A DNA stretch of 33,558 nucleotides, taken from Deltaproteobacteria bacterium CG_4_9_14_3_um_filter_63_12 (GTDB taxonomy: Bacteria > Myxococcota_A > Bradymonadia > UBA4248 > UM-FILTER-63-12). Under the pieces are notes generated by a model. That model was not told where the DNA came from and did not search any database. It was given only the letters and a program-made list of their open reading frames with translations. The stretch covers positions 1 through 33,558 of the forward strand of contig PFUG01000114.1 in NCBI GenBank assembly GCA_002789955.1, read 5' to 3'. Position 1 is the first letter of the stretch; each line of letters opens with the position of its first letter. Both the position numbers and the translations under genes were made by a program. Below, one piece after another: positions 7,417 to 15,186 of the stretch.

Positions 7417-8154
7417 TCAATCCGTCGTGATGGGGTTCGCGTGTTCTTCGACCAAAATCGAGACGGTGTTGTAGAGCCGCATCTCTTCCTGTCGTTTCAC
7501 CACCAACCACTGATCGAAATCGTTTTGCTTCTGCTGCAGGAGCGCCCGGTTGTCCGACATCTCCTTGCGCTTCTCTTCCAAGAAGAGGGCGATCTCCTCT
7601 TCGATCTCGGTGTTGCGGGTCTTGATGTCGTGCTCGGCCACGTCGAGCTCGGCGCGGAGCAGCTCTTCGGTTTGGTCCAGCGCGTTGTCCCGCGAGATGG
7701 CGTCTTGGATCACGCCCTCTATGGACACCTGGTTGGCCTCGAGGGCGACCAGGATGGACGCCTTTTTGACCTGTCTGCCGAGGCCCTGAAGGTATTTGCT
7801 GTCCAGCAGACGCTCGACATGGAAGACGTGGAATCCCTCGTCCGTGGAGGTCGGCAAGGCGTGGGAGGTGTAGATCTCGTCTGGAGAAGGGAGCGTGCCA
7901 GTCTCCATTGCCCCATCGAACATGGAGCCCAGGTCCGCAGTTTGGTTTTCGTCGAGCCGTCCCGCCTTGAAGTCGACGTCGAGGTCGCGAACTCGTCGAG
8001 GTTCGACCTCACGGCCCACGGGGCCTTCTTCGGCGCGTGCCAGTGCCGCCTCTGCGGCGACCTCTGGGTTCTTGTCGGCGGCCTGCTTGGGAACTTTCGC
8101 CCCCGCCTCGGGCTCGACGGTGACAAACCAGTTCAGCATCTTCTTCATGCTCAT
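7417..8154 (-). CDS. Soluble coiled-coil protein, first gene of ABC operon
   Basis: The protein is 245 residues with no recognised family and no signal peptide or membrane segment. The N-terminal third is Ala/Glu/Pro-rich and probably flexible. The C-terminal half (about residues 120-235) is a long charged helix with EELLRAELDVAEHDIKTR and EEEIALFLEEKRKEMSDN, likely a coiled coil. AAGGGG lies about 8 nt upstream of the ATG at 8154. Its stop is 7 bp before the binding-protein gene, which ties it to the transport operon. A cytoplasmic partner of the ATPase or of the operon's other coiled-coil protein is possible but unproven. Confidence 0.7.
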   Translation of the reverse strand: MSMKKMLNWFVTVEPEAGAKVPKQAADKNPEVAAEAALARAEEGPVGREVEPRRVRDLDVDFKAGRLDENQTADLGSMFDGAMETGTLPSPDEIYTSHALPTSTDEGFHVFHVERLLDSKYLQGLGRQVKKASILVALEANQVSIEGVIQDAISRDNALDQTEELLRAELDVAEHDIKTRNTEIEEEIALFLEEKRKEMSDNRALLQQKQNDFDQWLVVKRQEEMRLYNTVSILVEEHANPITTD

Positions 8155-8356
8155 CGCGGAAACCCCTTCAGTTTGGCCTCGTCGGTCGGCGCACGCTAGG
8201 CCTCAAACCCGCGTGGTTGGCCGCAGAGAGAGTCCTTCTCCAGGAGACCACCGCCGCCGACGCCGCTCGACTCGTTGAACGGCCGCGACGATACGGCGCG
8301 CGCGCGCTCCCTGTCAACTCTACGTCTGGCCAACCGCAGCGACCGATTCCCCACGC

Positions 8357-9196
8357 TCATGGGCAGGGCTTCACGGTGATTTCGGCGTCCAGCGTGTCCG
8401 CCCCGTAGGCGTAGGCGAGTCGCACCTCGTACCAGTGGTCTTTCTCGATGAAGATCGGCTCCTTCAGAAAGATCACTTCGGGGTTGTAGAGAAATCGAGT
8501 GCGCTCGGTGACGAGCCCCTCGGTCAAAAACGCCCGGCTGGTGATGACCACCGCGTCCGCGCTCTGCGATTTGCGCGCCAGCACCCTCACCGTCGAGTCC
8601 ACCTGTTCGGCCTGGTCGGGTGACATCAGGTCGATCACGTCGTAGCGGGCGCGGGTCGAGACGGTCTCGTCGTTGGCCAACAACATAGACCGGCTGTCGA
8701 CGTCGATCTGCACGCCGTAGAGCTCCTCTTGGGCGTCGAGCAGCTGCACGAAGGACTCGACCCGACGAGGAATGACCTGGGCCTGCGGCTTGAAGAACTG
8801 GCGCAGGTGGTTCACCACCTGCACTTCCGGCTCGAAGAACTGGCCCGTGCAGAGCAGCTCACAGATCAGCAAGTCGATCTCGTGGTTCAGCTGCACGGCC
8901 GTCGCGTCAGCGTGGACGACCTTGATCTTGTCGGCGACGCCGTTGCGCGCGGCGAGGTTCTCGATCAGCTTGCAGAATCGTGGATGCAGCTCGATCGAGG
9001 TGACCTTCTCGGCGCCGTCCAACGCCGCGAACACGCCGAGGATCCCCGTTCCCGCGCCAGCATCCACCACGCGATCGCCCGGACGCACGACGTCCTCGAT
9101 GGCCTCCTTCCAGAGCCTGGTCCGCTCCACGTCGTAGAGGCACAGCGAGATCTCGTAGGGCGTGAACTGCACCGATGTGCTCGGCTTCTCGGCCAT
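8357..9196 (-). CDS. PRMT-like SAM-dependent methyltransferase
   Basis: This is a class I SAM methyltransferase of 279 residues. Residues 21-70 follow the protein arginine methyltransferase core: YDxxRTxxWxxAI, motif I DAGAGTGILG (45-54) and post-I SIEL with Glu69. CELLCTGQFFE places Glu113 and Glu122 exactly nine residues apart, the spacing of the PRMT double-E loop. The C-terminal half is beta-rich, as in the PRMT barrel, but a canonical THW loop is not evident; DHWYEVRL near residue 250 is the nearest resemblance. The substrate could be a protein arginine or something else. The start is supported by GGGAGAGGAAG just upstream of the ATG. The gene lies 34 bp downstream of the radical SAM gene in the same direction, so the two likely form an operon. 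Confidence 0.75.
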   Translation of the reverse strand: MAEKPSTSVQFTPYEISLCLYDVERTRLWKEAIEDVVRPGDRVVDAGAGTGILGVFAALDGAEKVTSIELHPRFCKLIENLAARNGVADKIKVVHADATAVQLNHEIDLLICELLCTGQFFEPEVQVVNHLRQFFKPQAQVIPRRVESFVQLLDAQEELYGVQIDVDSRSMLLANDETVSTRARYDVIDLMSPDQAEQVDSTVRVLARKSQSADAVVITSRAFLTEGLVTERTRFLYNPEVIFLKEPIFIEKDHWYEVRLAYAYGADTLDAEITVKPCP

Positions 9197-9230
9197 CTTC
9201 CTCTCCCTGACTGGCGCACTCTGGGCTGGT

Positions 9231-10187
9231 TCAGCGAACCGACGTGTAACCCGACTCGTCGAAGAGCCGTTGCAGGTCTTGGTGGCGGTTGTAGGCGGTG
9301 AGCGCCGCGACGCAACGAACCCTGTCGACGCCCGTGTCCTGGAAGGTCCCGCCGCTGACCGCCATCCCCTCGTCGTCGAGTCCGACGTAGATGGGCAGCG
9401 AGCGGGCCGCGGCCGCCGCCACGACGTCGATGATGCTCGTCAGCTCCGGCGGCTGGTAGGCGTTGGCGAGCAGCTCGCTGGTCAGCGCGCAACCTTCGGC
9501 GATGTAGGTCGGATTGAGATGTATAGAGACCGGCACCTCGTACTCAGCTCCCAAGCCCCCCAGCTCGTCCAGCCCGTCGATCGCCTCGGAGATTCCCTGC
9601 TCTTCGCTCAGGCTGTGGTGGGGCTTGAGCATCAAGTACGCCTTAAGCGAGGCCTTGTTCGCCTGCAGCTTGACCATCAGCCGATGCAAGGTCTTGACCG
9701 ACAAACCCTTGCCCAGGACCTTGTTGCGCAGGTGCTCGTCGTGGGTCTCGTAGCCGATGCCCACCTCGAGCTCCACGCCCTCGCCCAGCACCGCGCCGAT
9801 GGCCTTGAGCTCCCAGTCCTCGACGTATTCCGGGCGAGTCTCCAGCGAGACGCGCCGCAACAGCGGCAGGTCGCTGAGCTTGAGGAGCAGATACATCAGG
9901 GAACGGGTCGGCAAGCAGACCTGATCCAAGGTCGATGCCGCCGTGTAGATCGACACTTTGGCGACGCGCTGCAGCTCGGCGGCTGGGGTTTCGGCCAGCA
10001 CGAAGTCGACTTGCCGCTCGATGTCTCGGGCCGTGACCCGCTCGCCCCCTTCGGACATGCTCGGCAGCGAGCAGAACGCGCAGCGTCCATAGCGGCAGGG
10101 CAGCGTGTAGAGCGCGAAGACCAGCTCGCGTCCTATGGTGCAGTCGACGTTCCAATGAAACAAAGGGCGCGCAGGGTCTCGCAGCAT
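9231..10187 (-). CDS. Radical SAM enzyme, CX4CX2C type (TIGR01210/RaSEA-like)
   Basis: This is a radical SAM protein of about 318 residues. The [4Fe-4S] ligands are Cys31, Cys36 and Cys39 in CRYGRCAFC, a CX4CX2C arrangement instead of the canonical CX3CX2C. That pattern and the overall layout (SLETRPEYV, VGIGYETHDEHLRNKVLGKG, LKAYLMLKPHHSL) resemble the Elp3-related group called TIGR01210, which includes the archaeal RaSEA enzyme of archaeosine synthesis. This placement is from memory of the families. The start at 10187 is chosen because AAGGAG lies 5-6 nt upstream; an open frame continues to 10259 but has no ribosome site. The reaction is unknown. It heads a probable two-gene operon with the PRMT-like methyltransferase. 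Confidence 0.8.
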   Translation of the reverse strand: MLRDPARPLFHWNVDCTIGRELVFALYTLPCRYGRCAFCSLPSMSEGGERVTARDIERQVDFVLAETPAAELQRVAKVSIYTAASTLDQVCLPTRSLMYLLLKLSDLPLLRRVSLETRPEYVEDWELKAIGAVLGEGVELEVGIGYETHDEHLRNKVLGKGLSVKTLHRLMVKLQANKASLKAYLMLKPHHSLSEEQGISEAIDGLDELGGLGAEYEVPVSIHLNPTYIAEGCALTSELLANAYQPPELTSIIDVVAAAAARSLPIYVGLDDEGMAVSGGTFQDTGVDRVRCVAALTAYNRHQDLQRLFDESGYTSVR

Positions 10188-10279
10188 TCCATCTCCTTGG
10201 GTCTCGGGACGTGAGGGCCGCGTTGTAGCACACTGTGGGACTCGAGGCGATGCGAGCACCCAACACGAGGAGGCCCACC

Positions 10280-11065
10280 ATGACGACTCCTGACGCGTGG
10301 AGTCCGGCGCAATACGAGCGTTTCAAGGCCCAGCGCAGCCAACCCTTTGCCGACCTCCTGGCGCGCCTCCCGTCCTGCGCGGGCCGGGTGGGGCTCGATT
10401 TGGGCTGCGGGACCGGCGAGCTGACGCGCATCGCCCACGACCGCCTCGGGTTGCAGCGCACGCTCGGCGTCGACCGCTCGGCGGCCATGCTCGAGCAAGC
10501 CGAGGCCTTTACGGGCCCAGGGCTGACTTTCGAGCGGCGCGACATAGAGTCGTTTCTGTTGGACTCGCCGGGGAGGTTCGGACTCGTGCTCTCCAACGCG
10601 GCGCTGCAATGGCTGCCCGACCACCCGACGCTCTTCCCGCGCGTGACCTCGCTGCTCGGCGAGGACGGTGTCCTCGCCGTGCAGATTCCCGCCAACCACG
10701 ACCACATCAGCCACGTGCTCGCCGCGCAGCTCGCCGCAGAGCCCGAGTTTGCCTCGGTTATCGGGGGCTGGACGCGGCAGAGCCCAGTGTTGGCGCTCGA
10801 GCGCTACGCCGAGCTGCTCTACGGGGCAGGGCTGCGGGAGCTCGACGTCTGGTGCCAGGTCTACCTGCACGAGCTGCCGAGCTGGCGCGCGGTGGTGGAG
10901 TGGGTGAAGGGGACGCTGCTGACGGCGTATCAGGAGCGGATGCCCGCTGCGCTGTTCGAGCGCTTTTTGGAGCTCTACACGCAACGACTGGAGTTTTTCT
11001 GCGAGGACACGAGCCCGTTTCTCTACCCGTTCAAGCGGTTCCTGATGGTGGGACGCCAGGCCTGA
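10280..11065 (+). CDS. tam: Trans-aconitate 2-methyltransferase-like protein
   Basis: This class I SAM methyltransferase is about 261 residues (E. coli Tam is about 252). Tam methylates trans-aconitate, an inhibitory by-product of the citrate cycle. It shows LDLGCGTGELT (motif I), LGVDRSAAMLEQA (motif II), LSNAALQWLPDHP (motif IV region) and VQIPANHDHISH, all close to Tam. The C-terminal W-x-x-V-V-E-W-V-K-G-T-L-L-T-A-Y segment is also characteristic. The ATG at 10280 follows GAGGAGG at good spacing; upstream ATGs lack this. The gene is divergent from the radical SAM operon, with fewer than 100 bp for two promoters. Related biotin-synthesis methyltransferases (BioC) are the main alternative. 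Confidence 0.85.
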   Translation: MTTPDAWSPAQYERFKAQRSQPFADLLARLPSCAGRVGLDLGCGTGELTRIAHDRLGLQRTLGVDRSAAMLEQAEAFTGPGLTFERRDIESFLLDSPGRFGLVLSNAALQWLPDHPTLFPRVTSLLGEDGVLAVQIPANHDHISHVLAAQLAAEPEFASVIGGWTRQSPVLALERYAELLYGAGLRELDVWCQVYLHELPSWRAVVEWVKGTLLTAYQERMPAALFERFLELYTQRLEFFCEDTSPFLYPFKRFLMVGRQA

Positions 11066-11072
11066 GACGACG

Positions 11073-11104
11073 AAGGCCCCTGCGCTGTGGAGCGCTGGGG
11101 CCTT
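11073..11104. terminator. Strong bidirectional hairpin terminator
   Basis: AAGGCCCC-T-GCGCT (11073-11086) pairs with AGCGC-T-GGGGCCTT (11091-11104), a stem of 13 pairs with one T-T mismatch and a 4-nt GTGG loop. It lies 8 bp after the tam stop and 24 bp from the stop of the opposing Cys-rich gene. It is followed by TTGTCTGTC on the plus side, so it can terminate both convergent units. Confidence 0.75.
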
Positions 11105-11127
11105 TGTCTGTCAATCGAGCCTAGTGG

Positions 11128-13500
11128 CTAGGGCAGTCGTGGGCACAGTAGGGCATCTTGGACGCAGATCGGGACGGACGAGGCCGGACCTGGGTCGCAG
11201 CAGAGCCACTGGTTGGTGCAGAAGGAACAGCTCGCGCAGTCGGTGCAGCCCTCGGCGATGCGAGTGGTCTCGCAATTTCCGTCGATGCAGACCTCATCTT
11301 CATTGCATCGTCGGTTGCAGCCACCGCAGTTGAGCGGATCCCAGTTGGTGTCGGTGCAGACGTTGTTGTTGCACGAGTCGTAAGGACACTGGCCAGCTGT
11401 GCAGACCCCGTCGACGCAGGATTCGTTGTTGGTGCAGGAGGCCCCGCAAGCTCCGCAGTTGGCGCGGGAGTTGAGGCTGTCGCAGGTCCCGTCGTTGTTG
11501 CAGTCGGCGGTTCCGAGCCGACATTCACACACACTGTTTGCGCAGTACTCGGTGTTGTCGCAGTTGGCTTGGCAGGTGCCGCAGTTGCGGGGGTCGTTGG
11601 CGAGGTCGACGCAGTTGTTGTTGAAGCCACAGGCATCGTAACCGCTGATGGAGCAACCGCAGACCCCTGAGGTGCAGACGCCGAGGGTGTTGTCGCAGTT
11701 GTTCTGGCAGGAGCCACAGTTGTTGAGGTCGGTGGAGACATCGACGCACAGGCCGTTGCAGGCGAGGAGCCCAGTCGGGCACTGGCATTGTCCGGAGACG
11801 CAGGTCGCGTCGAGAGGGCAGTCACGGCCGCAGGCGCCGCAGTTGGTGACGTCGGTGGAGAGGTCGGCGCAACCGCCGTTGCAGGCCACCTCGCCGGTCG
11901 GGCAGACACACGTCCCGCTGGTGCAGCTGGCGCCGGCGGGGCAGTCGTTGCCGCACGCCCCGCAGTGATCGATGCTCGTCGCCAAGTCGGCACAAGCCGT
12001 GCCGCAGTTCACGTCGCCCGTTGGGCATTCGCAGACGCCGCTGGTGCAGGAGGCGCCGGTGGGGCATTCGTTTCGACAGGCACCGCAATGGAGGACGTCA
12101 GAGGTCAGGTCGACGCAGACGCCGTTGCAGACTACCTGGCCGGTGGGGCAATCGGTGCAGGCTCCAGAGATGCAGCTCTGGCCGACGGCGCAGGAGGTGT
12201 TGCAGGCGCCGCAGAACTCGGGATCGGAGGAGAGGTCGGCGCAGCGAGCGCCCGTGCAGTTGACCATGCCGGTCGGGCAGACGCAGGCGGTAGTTCCAGC
12301 AGTGGTGCTGCAGAGCGCTCCAATGGCGCACTCGTTGTTGCACTGACCGCAGTTCGCTGGGTCGGCGGTGAGATCGACACAGGTGCCACCGCAGAGATCG
12401 GGGGCGGTCGTTGGGCAGGCGCAGGTTCCGGAAATACAGGCCGCGCCGTTGGCGCAGGCGGTGGTGCAGTTTCCGCAGTGGTCGACGTTGGAGGCCAGAT
12501 CGGCGCAGACGTCGGTGCAGGCCACCTCGCCGGGAGCACACTCGCAAATCCCACCGTTGCAGGCCGCGCCGGTCGGGCAGGCGTCGCCGCAAGCGCCGCA
12601 GTTGTCGAGGTTGCTGTCCAAATTGGCGCAGACGCCTGTGCAGTTGGTCATGCCGGCGGCACAGTCCGAGCACACACCCGAGATGCAGGTCGCTCCGACT
12701 GCACAGGCGTTTCCGCACTGTCCGCAGTTGTTCACGTCGTCGGCCAGAGTCGAGCAAGTGTCCGAGCAGGCCACCAGGCCGGGCGCGCAGGTGCAGATAC
12801 CAGAATCGCAGGTCGCCGTCGGGGCGCAGGCGTTGTTGCAGCTGCCGCAATTCGCCAGGTCGGTCGAGAGGTCGGCGCAGCTGCCGGCACACGCCACGGT
12901 TCCGGTGGTGCAGGTGCAGACGCCGTTGTCGCAGGTCCCAGAGGTCGGGCAGCCGTTGCCGCAAGAGCCGCAGTTCGCAGTGTCGGTGAGGGTGTCCGCG
13001 CAAACGCCATTGCAGAGGAGCTGTCCCGTTGCGCAGGAACAGACCCCGCCGCTACAGGTGCCGCCGCTACAGCCAGCGCCACAAGAGCCGCAGTTCGCGG
13101 TGTCCGTCAGAAGATCGACGCAGGTGCCCGAGCACGCGTTTTCACCGCTTGGGCAAGAGAGCTCGCAGACGCCAGCGACACAGCTCTCGTCGGCAGCACA
13201 GGCGGTGACGCAGGTCCCGCAGTGCAGCGCGTCGGTGTCCAAGTTGGCGCACACACCGCTGCAGTCCGTCTCAGGGGTGGCACATTGGGTCGTGTCCACC
13301 GTGACGTCGCTGCCGGTGCCGTCATCAGAGGTGTCGACGTCCACCGTGACGTCGCTGCCGGTGCCGTCATCAGAGATGTCGACGTGAATGACATCGGCCT
13401 GGTTGTTGTTGGAGGTGCTGTCGTCACAGCTGGCGACCAGCAGCGCGGTCATCAGCGAGACAGCCAGCATGAGGCGTCTTCTCAGTACAGTGTTTTCCAT
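11128..13500 (-). CDS. Large Cys-rich lipoprotein with 16 Stig1-type repeats
   Basis: The protein is about 790 residues. The ATG at 13500 has GGAGA 6 nt upstream and starts a lipoprotein signal (LRRRLMLAVSLMTALL, then lipobox VASC). An in-frame ATG at 13638 adds 46 residues without a signal. After an acidic Asp/Thr/Val linker that includes two near-identical 15-residue units, the rest is a tandem array of about 35-40-residue modules. Each has the frame C-x-G-x-C-(V/A)-D-L-x-(T/S)-D-x-x-(N/H)-C-G-x-C-x-x-x-C. I count 16 NCGxC/HCGxC cores. This matches the Stig1/CXXGC repeat proteins common in Myxococcota; all the Cys residues are probably disulfide-bonded. It is likely surface-exposed, with an adhesive or structural role by inference. 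A short distinct C-terminal Cys-rich cap follows the last repeat. Confidence 0.85.
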   Translation of the reverse strand: MENTVLRRRLMLAVSLMTALLVASCDDSTSNNNQADVIHVDISDDGTGSDVTVDVDTSDDGTGSDVTVDTTQCATPETDCSGVCANLDTDALHCGTCVTACAADESCVAGVCELSCPSGENACSGTCVDLLTDTANCGSCGAGCSGGTCSGGVCSCATGQLLCNGVCADTLTDTANCGSCGNGCPTSGTCDNGVCTCTTGTVACAGSCADLSTDLANCGSCNNACAPTATCDSGICTCAPGLVACSDTCSTLADDVNNCGQCGNACAVGATCISGVCSDCAAGMTNCTGVCANLDSNLDNCGACGDACPTGAACNGGICECAPGEVACTDVCADLASNVDHCGNCTTACANGAACISGTCACPTTAPDLCGGTCVDLTADPANCGQCNNECAIGALCSTTAGTTACVCPTGMVNCTGARCADLSSDPEFCGACNTSCAVGQSCISGACTDCPTGQVVCNGVCVDLTSDVLHCGACRNECPTGASCTSGVCECPTGDVNCGTACADLATSIDHCGACGNDCPAGASCTSGTCVCPTGEVACNGGCADLSTDVTNCGACGRDCPLDATCVSGQCQCPTGLLACNGLCVDVSTDLNNCGSCQNNCDNTLGVCTSGVCGCSISGYDACGFNNNCVDLANDPRNCGTCQANCDNTEYCANSVCECRLGTADCNNDGTCDSLNSRANCGACGASCTNNESCVDGVCTAGQCPYDSCNNNVCTDTNWDPLNCGGCNRRCNEDEVCIDGNCETTRIAEGCTDCASCSFCTNQWLCCDPGPASSVPICVQDALLCPRLP
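13295..13384. repeat. Two-copy 45-bp tandem repeat in lipoprotein linker
   Basis: Units 13295-13339 and 13340-13384 are identical except for one base near the end (G at 13331, A at 13376). They encode the doubled acidic Ser/Asp/Gly/Thr linker directly after the lipidation site of the Cys-rich lipoprotein. The near identity points to a recent duplication or active copy-number variation. Because the unit is 45 bp (15 codons), changes in copy number keep the reading frame. Confidence 0.9.
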
Positions 13501-13861
13501 GTTGATTCTCCGGGTGTGGGCGCTGAACGAGGCGAAGACAGTGTTCTCTGCCGCATTGGGATTCTGATGATCACACGCTCCAAGGGTATGGGGCAAAGGC
13601 CGTGGATACAAACGCTCGAGACGATTCTCCGTACTCAAGACGAGTCCACTGCGACAATACTACTCTTCGTGTCAATCATGGAAGCCAAGTCAGGATGCGT
13701 TTCTTCGCCGATTGGGGTGTACGCTCGAAATGTTGCGGTGTGCATACCCGACCCAATCGGGGGAGCCGTCCCTGTTGACAGCCCGTCCGAGGTCGAGTTT
13801 CCTGTGGGTCTTCGCGCTCCAACCCATCCCCTCGACCTCTCCCTTTGAGGAGTGTTCGGCC
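13501..13861. other. Intergenic region between divergent lipoprotein and response regulator genes
   Basis: This region of about 360 bp must hold promoters for both divergent genes. Open frames run through it on both strands, but they lack domain content and ribosome sites, so I do not call them. A TTGACA on the minus strand near 13675 could be a -35 element, but no good -10 lies 16-18 nt from it. GAGGAG at about 13847-13852 is the ribosome site for the TTG start at 13862. Confidence 0.4.
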
Positions 13862-14257
13862 TTGTGTTCTGCAGCACGACCAAGACTGCTGATCGTCGAC
13901 GACGAGCCCGACATGCTTCGCATGATCACCTTCGTGCTCGAGAAGGAGGGGTTTGACGTTGAGACCGTCGAGAGTGGCGAGGCGGCGATCCGACGGTTCG
14001 GTGAGCAAGGCTTCGACTTGGTGCTCACCGATTTGAAGATGCCTGGACTCGATGGCTTCTCGACCTTGCGGGCCCTGCGCGCCATCGACCCCGCCCTCAA
14101 GGTCATCATCGCGACCGGCTACGCTTCCAAGGAGACCGGCGACTCCTGTCGGAGAGCCGGCGCCTTCGGCCTCATCCTCAAGCCTTTCGAGCTCACCGAT
14201 CTTCTCGCGATGCTCAACCGAGCGCTGACGAGTCCAGTCGAAGACGCACGCCGCTGA
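13862..14257 (+). CDS. Single-domain response regulator (receiver only)
   Basis: This CheY-like receiver of about 131 residues has no output domain. Acidic pocket Asp13/Asp14 lies in LLIVDDEP, the phospho-acceptor is Asp57 in LVLTDLKMPGLDG, the switch residue is Thr85 in IIATGYA, and conserved Lys107 lies in LKPFE. The TTG start at 13862 is preferred, with GAGGAG about 9 nt upstream; an ATG at 13712 would add 50 residues of non-receiver sequence that look like intergenic translation. It may be phosphorylated by the soluble histidine kinase about 1.7 kb downstream, which has no receiver of its own. Two unrelated genes lie between them, so this pairing is inference. Confidence 0.88.
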   Translation: MCSAARPRLLIVDDEPDMLRMITFVLEKEGFDVETVESGEAAIRRFGEQGFDLVLTDLKMPGLDGFSTLRALRAIDPALKVIIATGYASKETGDSCRRAGAFGLILKPFELTDLLAMLNRALTSPVEDARR

Positions 14258-14299
14258 GCAATCGCGAGCGGACTCGCTTCGGGCCCGCGCGAATGCCGC

Positions 14300-15139
14300 T
14301 CAGGAGAAGATCTTGGACAGCGCCTGCAGTCCGAACCCTTCTTTTTCCACCCGCAGCTCGTGGTAGACCGTAGTCATGATCGCGCCGCTGCCGCCGGCCA
14401 GGATCACCGCCGCCACACACCAAGCGGCCAGCTTTGCCCCGACGCCGACGCTGCGACTGAGGTCCTCGATGAGCACGACCGGGAGCAGGAAGACCAGCGA
14501 GATGCAGCTCAGGACGACCACCGTCGAGACGAGCACCGCCAAGACGCCAAGACGATTGCCCTTGCTCAACTCCAGGCTGCGTTTGACGGACTGTGTGAAG
14601 GAGACCCGCTCCACGACCGCCACGTAGGGGGCCAAGCAGACGCTGACGAAGATCGGCGCGATCAAGATCATCGAGGTGATCACGGCAAACGCCACCAAGA
14701 TGTCTCGGCGGCTGGCGGGCATCTTCGCGCCGACTTCGTACGCCAACACTGGGGCCACCGACAAAAAGGCGAGCATCGAGGCGAGCAAGGCGCTCGCCGC
14801 CAACACCGGCCGCAGGGTTGCTCCGAACCGCGACATCGAACGGCCTAAGCTCAGCTCGAGCCCGTCAAGCTTGTCAAAGACCATCGGCGCGCTTACGACG
14901 CCGACGAGTAAGAGCATGAAGCCCAGGCCGCTGATGGCACCGGCCAGCGGCCAGCTGCCGTGCAGCGGACCGGCAAGGCCGAGGTTGAACAGCACGACAC
15001 AGGGCACGAGGCAGACGGCGCCAACAAGGCTGAGCGTAACGACGCTCTGCGCCCAAACTTCCAGACCGCGCCCGAGGGCGGCACCCGATTTGAACGGCTG
15101 ACGGAGCATGCTCGAACCGTTATCACAGGTCGGGGGCAT
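14300..15139 (-). CDS. Polytopic membrane protein, function unknown
   Basis: The protein is about 279 residues with roughly six hydrophobic segments, for example VVTLSLVGAVCLVPCVVLF, ISGLGFMLLLVGVVSAPMVF, ILVAFAVITSMILIAPIFV and LGVLAVLVSTVVVLSCISLV. The layout (an amphipathic start KSGAALGRGLEVW, APYVAVVERVSFTQSVKRSLEL in the middle, a final YHELRVEKEG near the C-terminus) resembles the glycerophosphodiester phosphodiesterase-type membrane domain or YciC-like proteins with the pattern Y-x-x-L-R. The ATG at 15139 has AAAGG upstream; an ATG at 15109 (MLRQPF) is also plausible. The gene is convergent with the response regulator and divergent from the DUF99 gene. Confidence 0.7.
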   Translation of the reverse strand: MPPTCDNGSSMLRQPFKSGAALGRGLEVWAQSVVTLSLVGAVCLVPCVVLFNLGLAGPLHGSWPLAGAISGLGFMLLLVGVVSAPMVFDKLDGLELSLGRSMSRFGATLRPVLAASALLASMLAFLSVAPVLAYEVGAKMPASRRDILVAFAVITSMILIAPIFVSVCLAPYVAVVERVSFTQSVKRSLELSKGNRLGVLAVLVSTVVVLSCISLVFLLPVVLIEDLSRSVGVGAKLAAWCVAAVILAGGSGAIMTTVYHELRVEKEGFGLQALSKIFS

Positions 15140-15186
15140 TGAGCGACCTTTGTCGGCGCTCCGATGTCGGCGCCTAGGATGAACGC

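Noticed and set aside
13660-13685. TTGACA on the minus strand considered as a promoter of the Cys-rich lipoprotein
   Set aside because: No acceptable -10 lies 16-18 bp away and it is more than 150 bp from the start codon.
11788-13848. A 686-residue open frame on the plus strand opposite the Cys-rich lipoprotein gene
   Set aside because: Its length comes from the regular codon pattern of the repeats on the other strand. It is Ala/Gly/Val-rich low complexity with no start signal, and the minus-strand product has a lipobox and conserved repeats.
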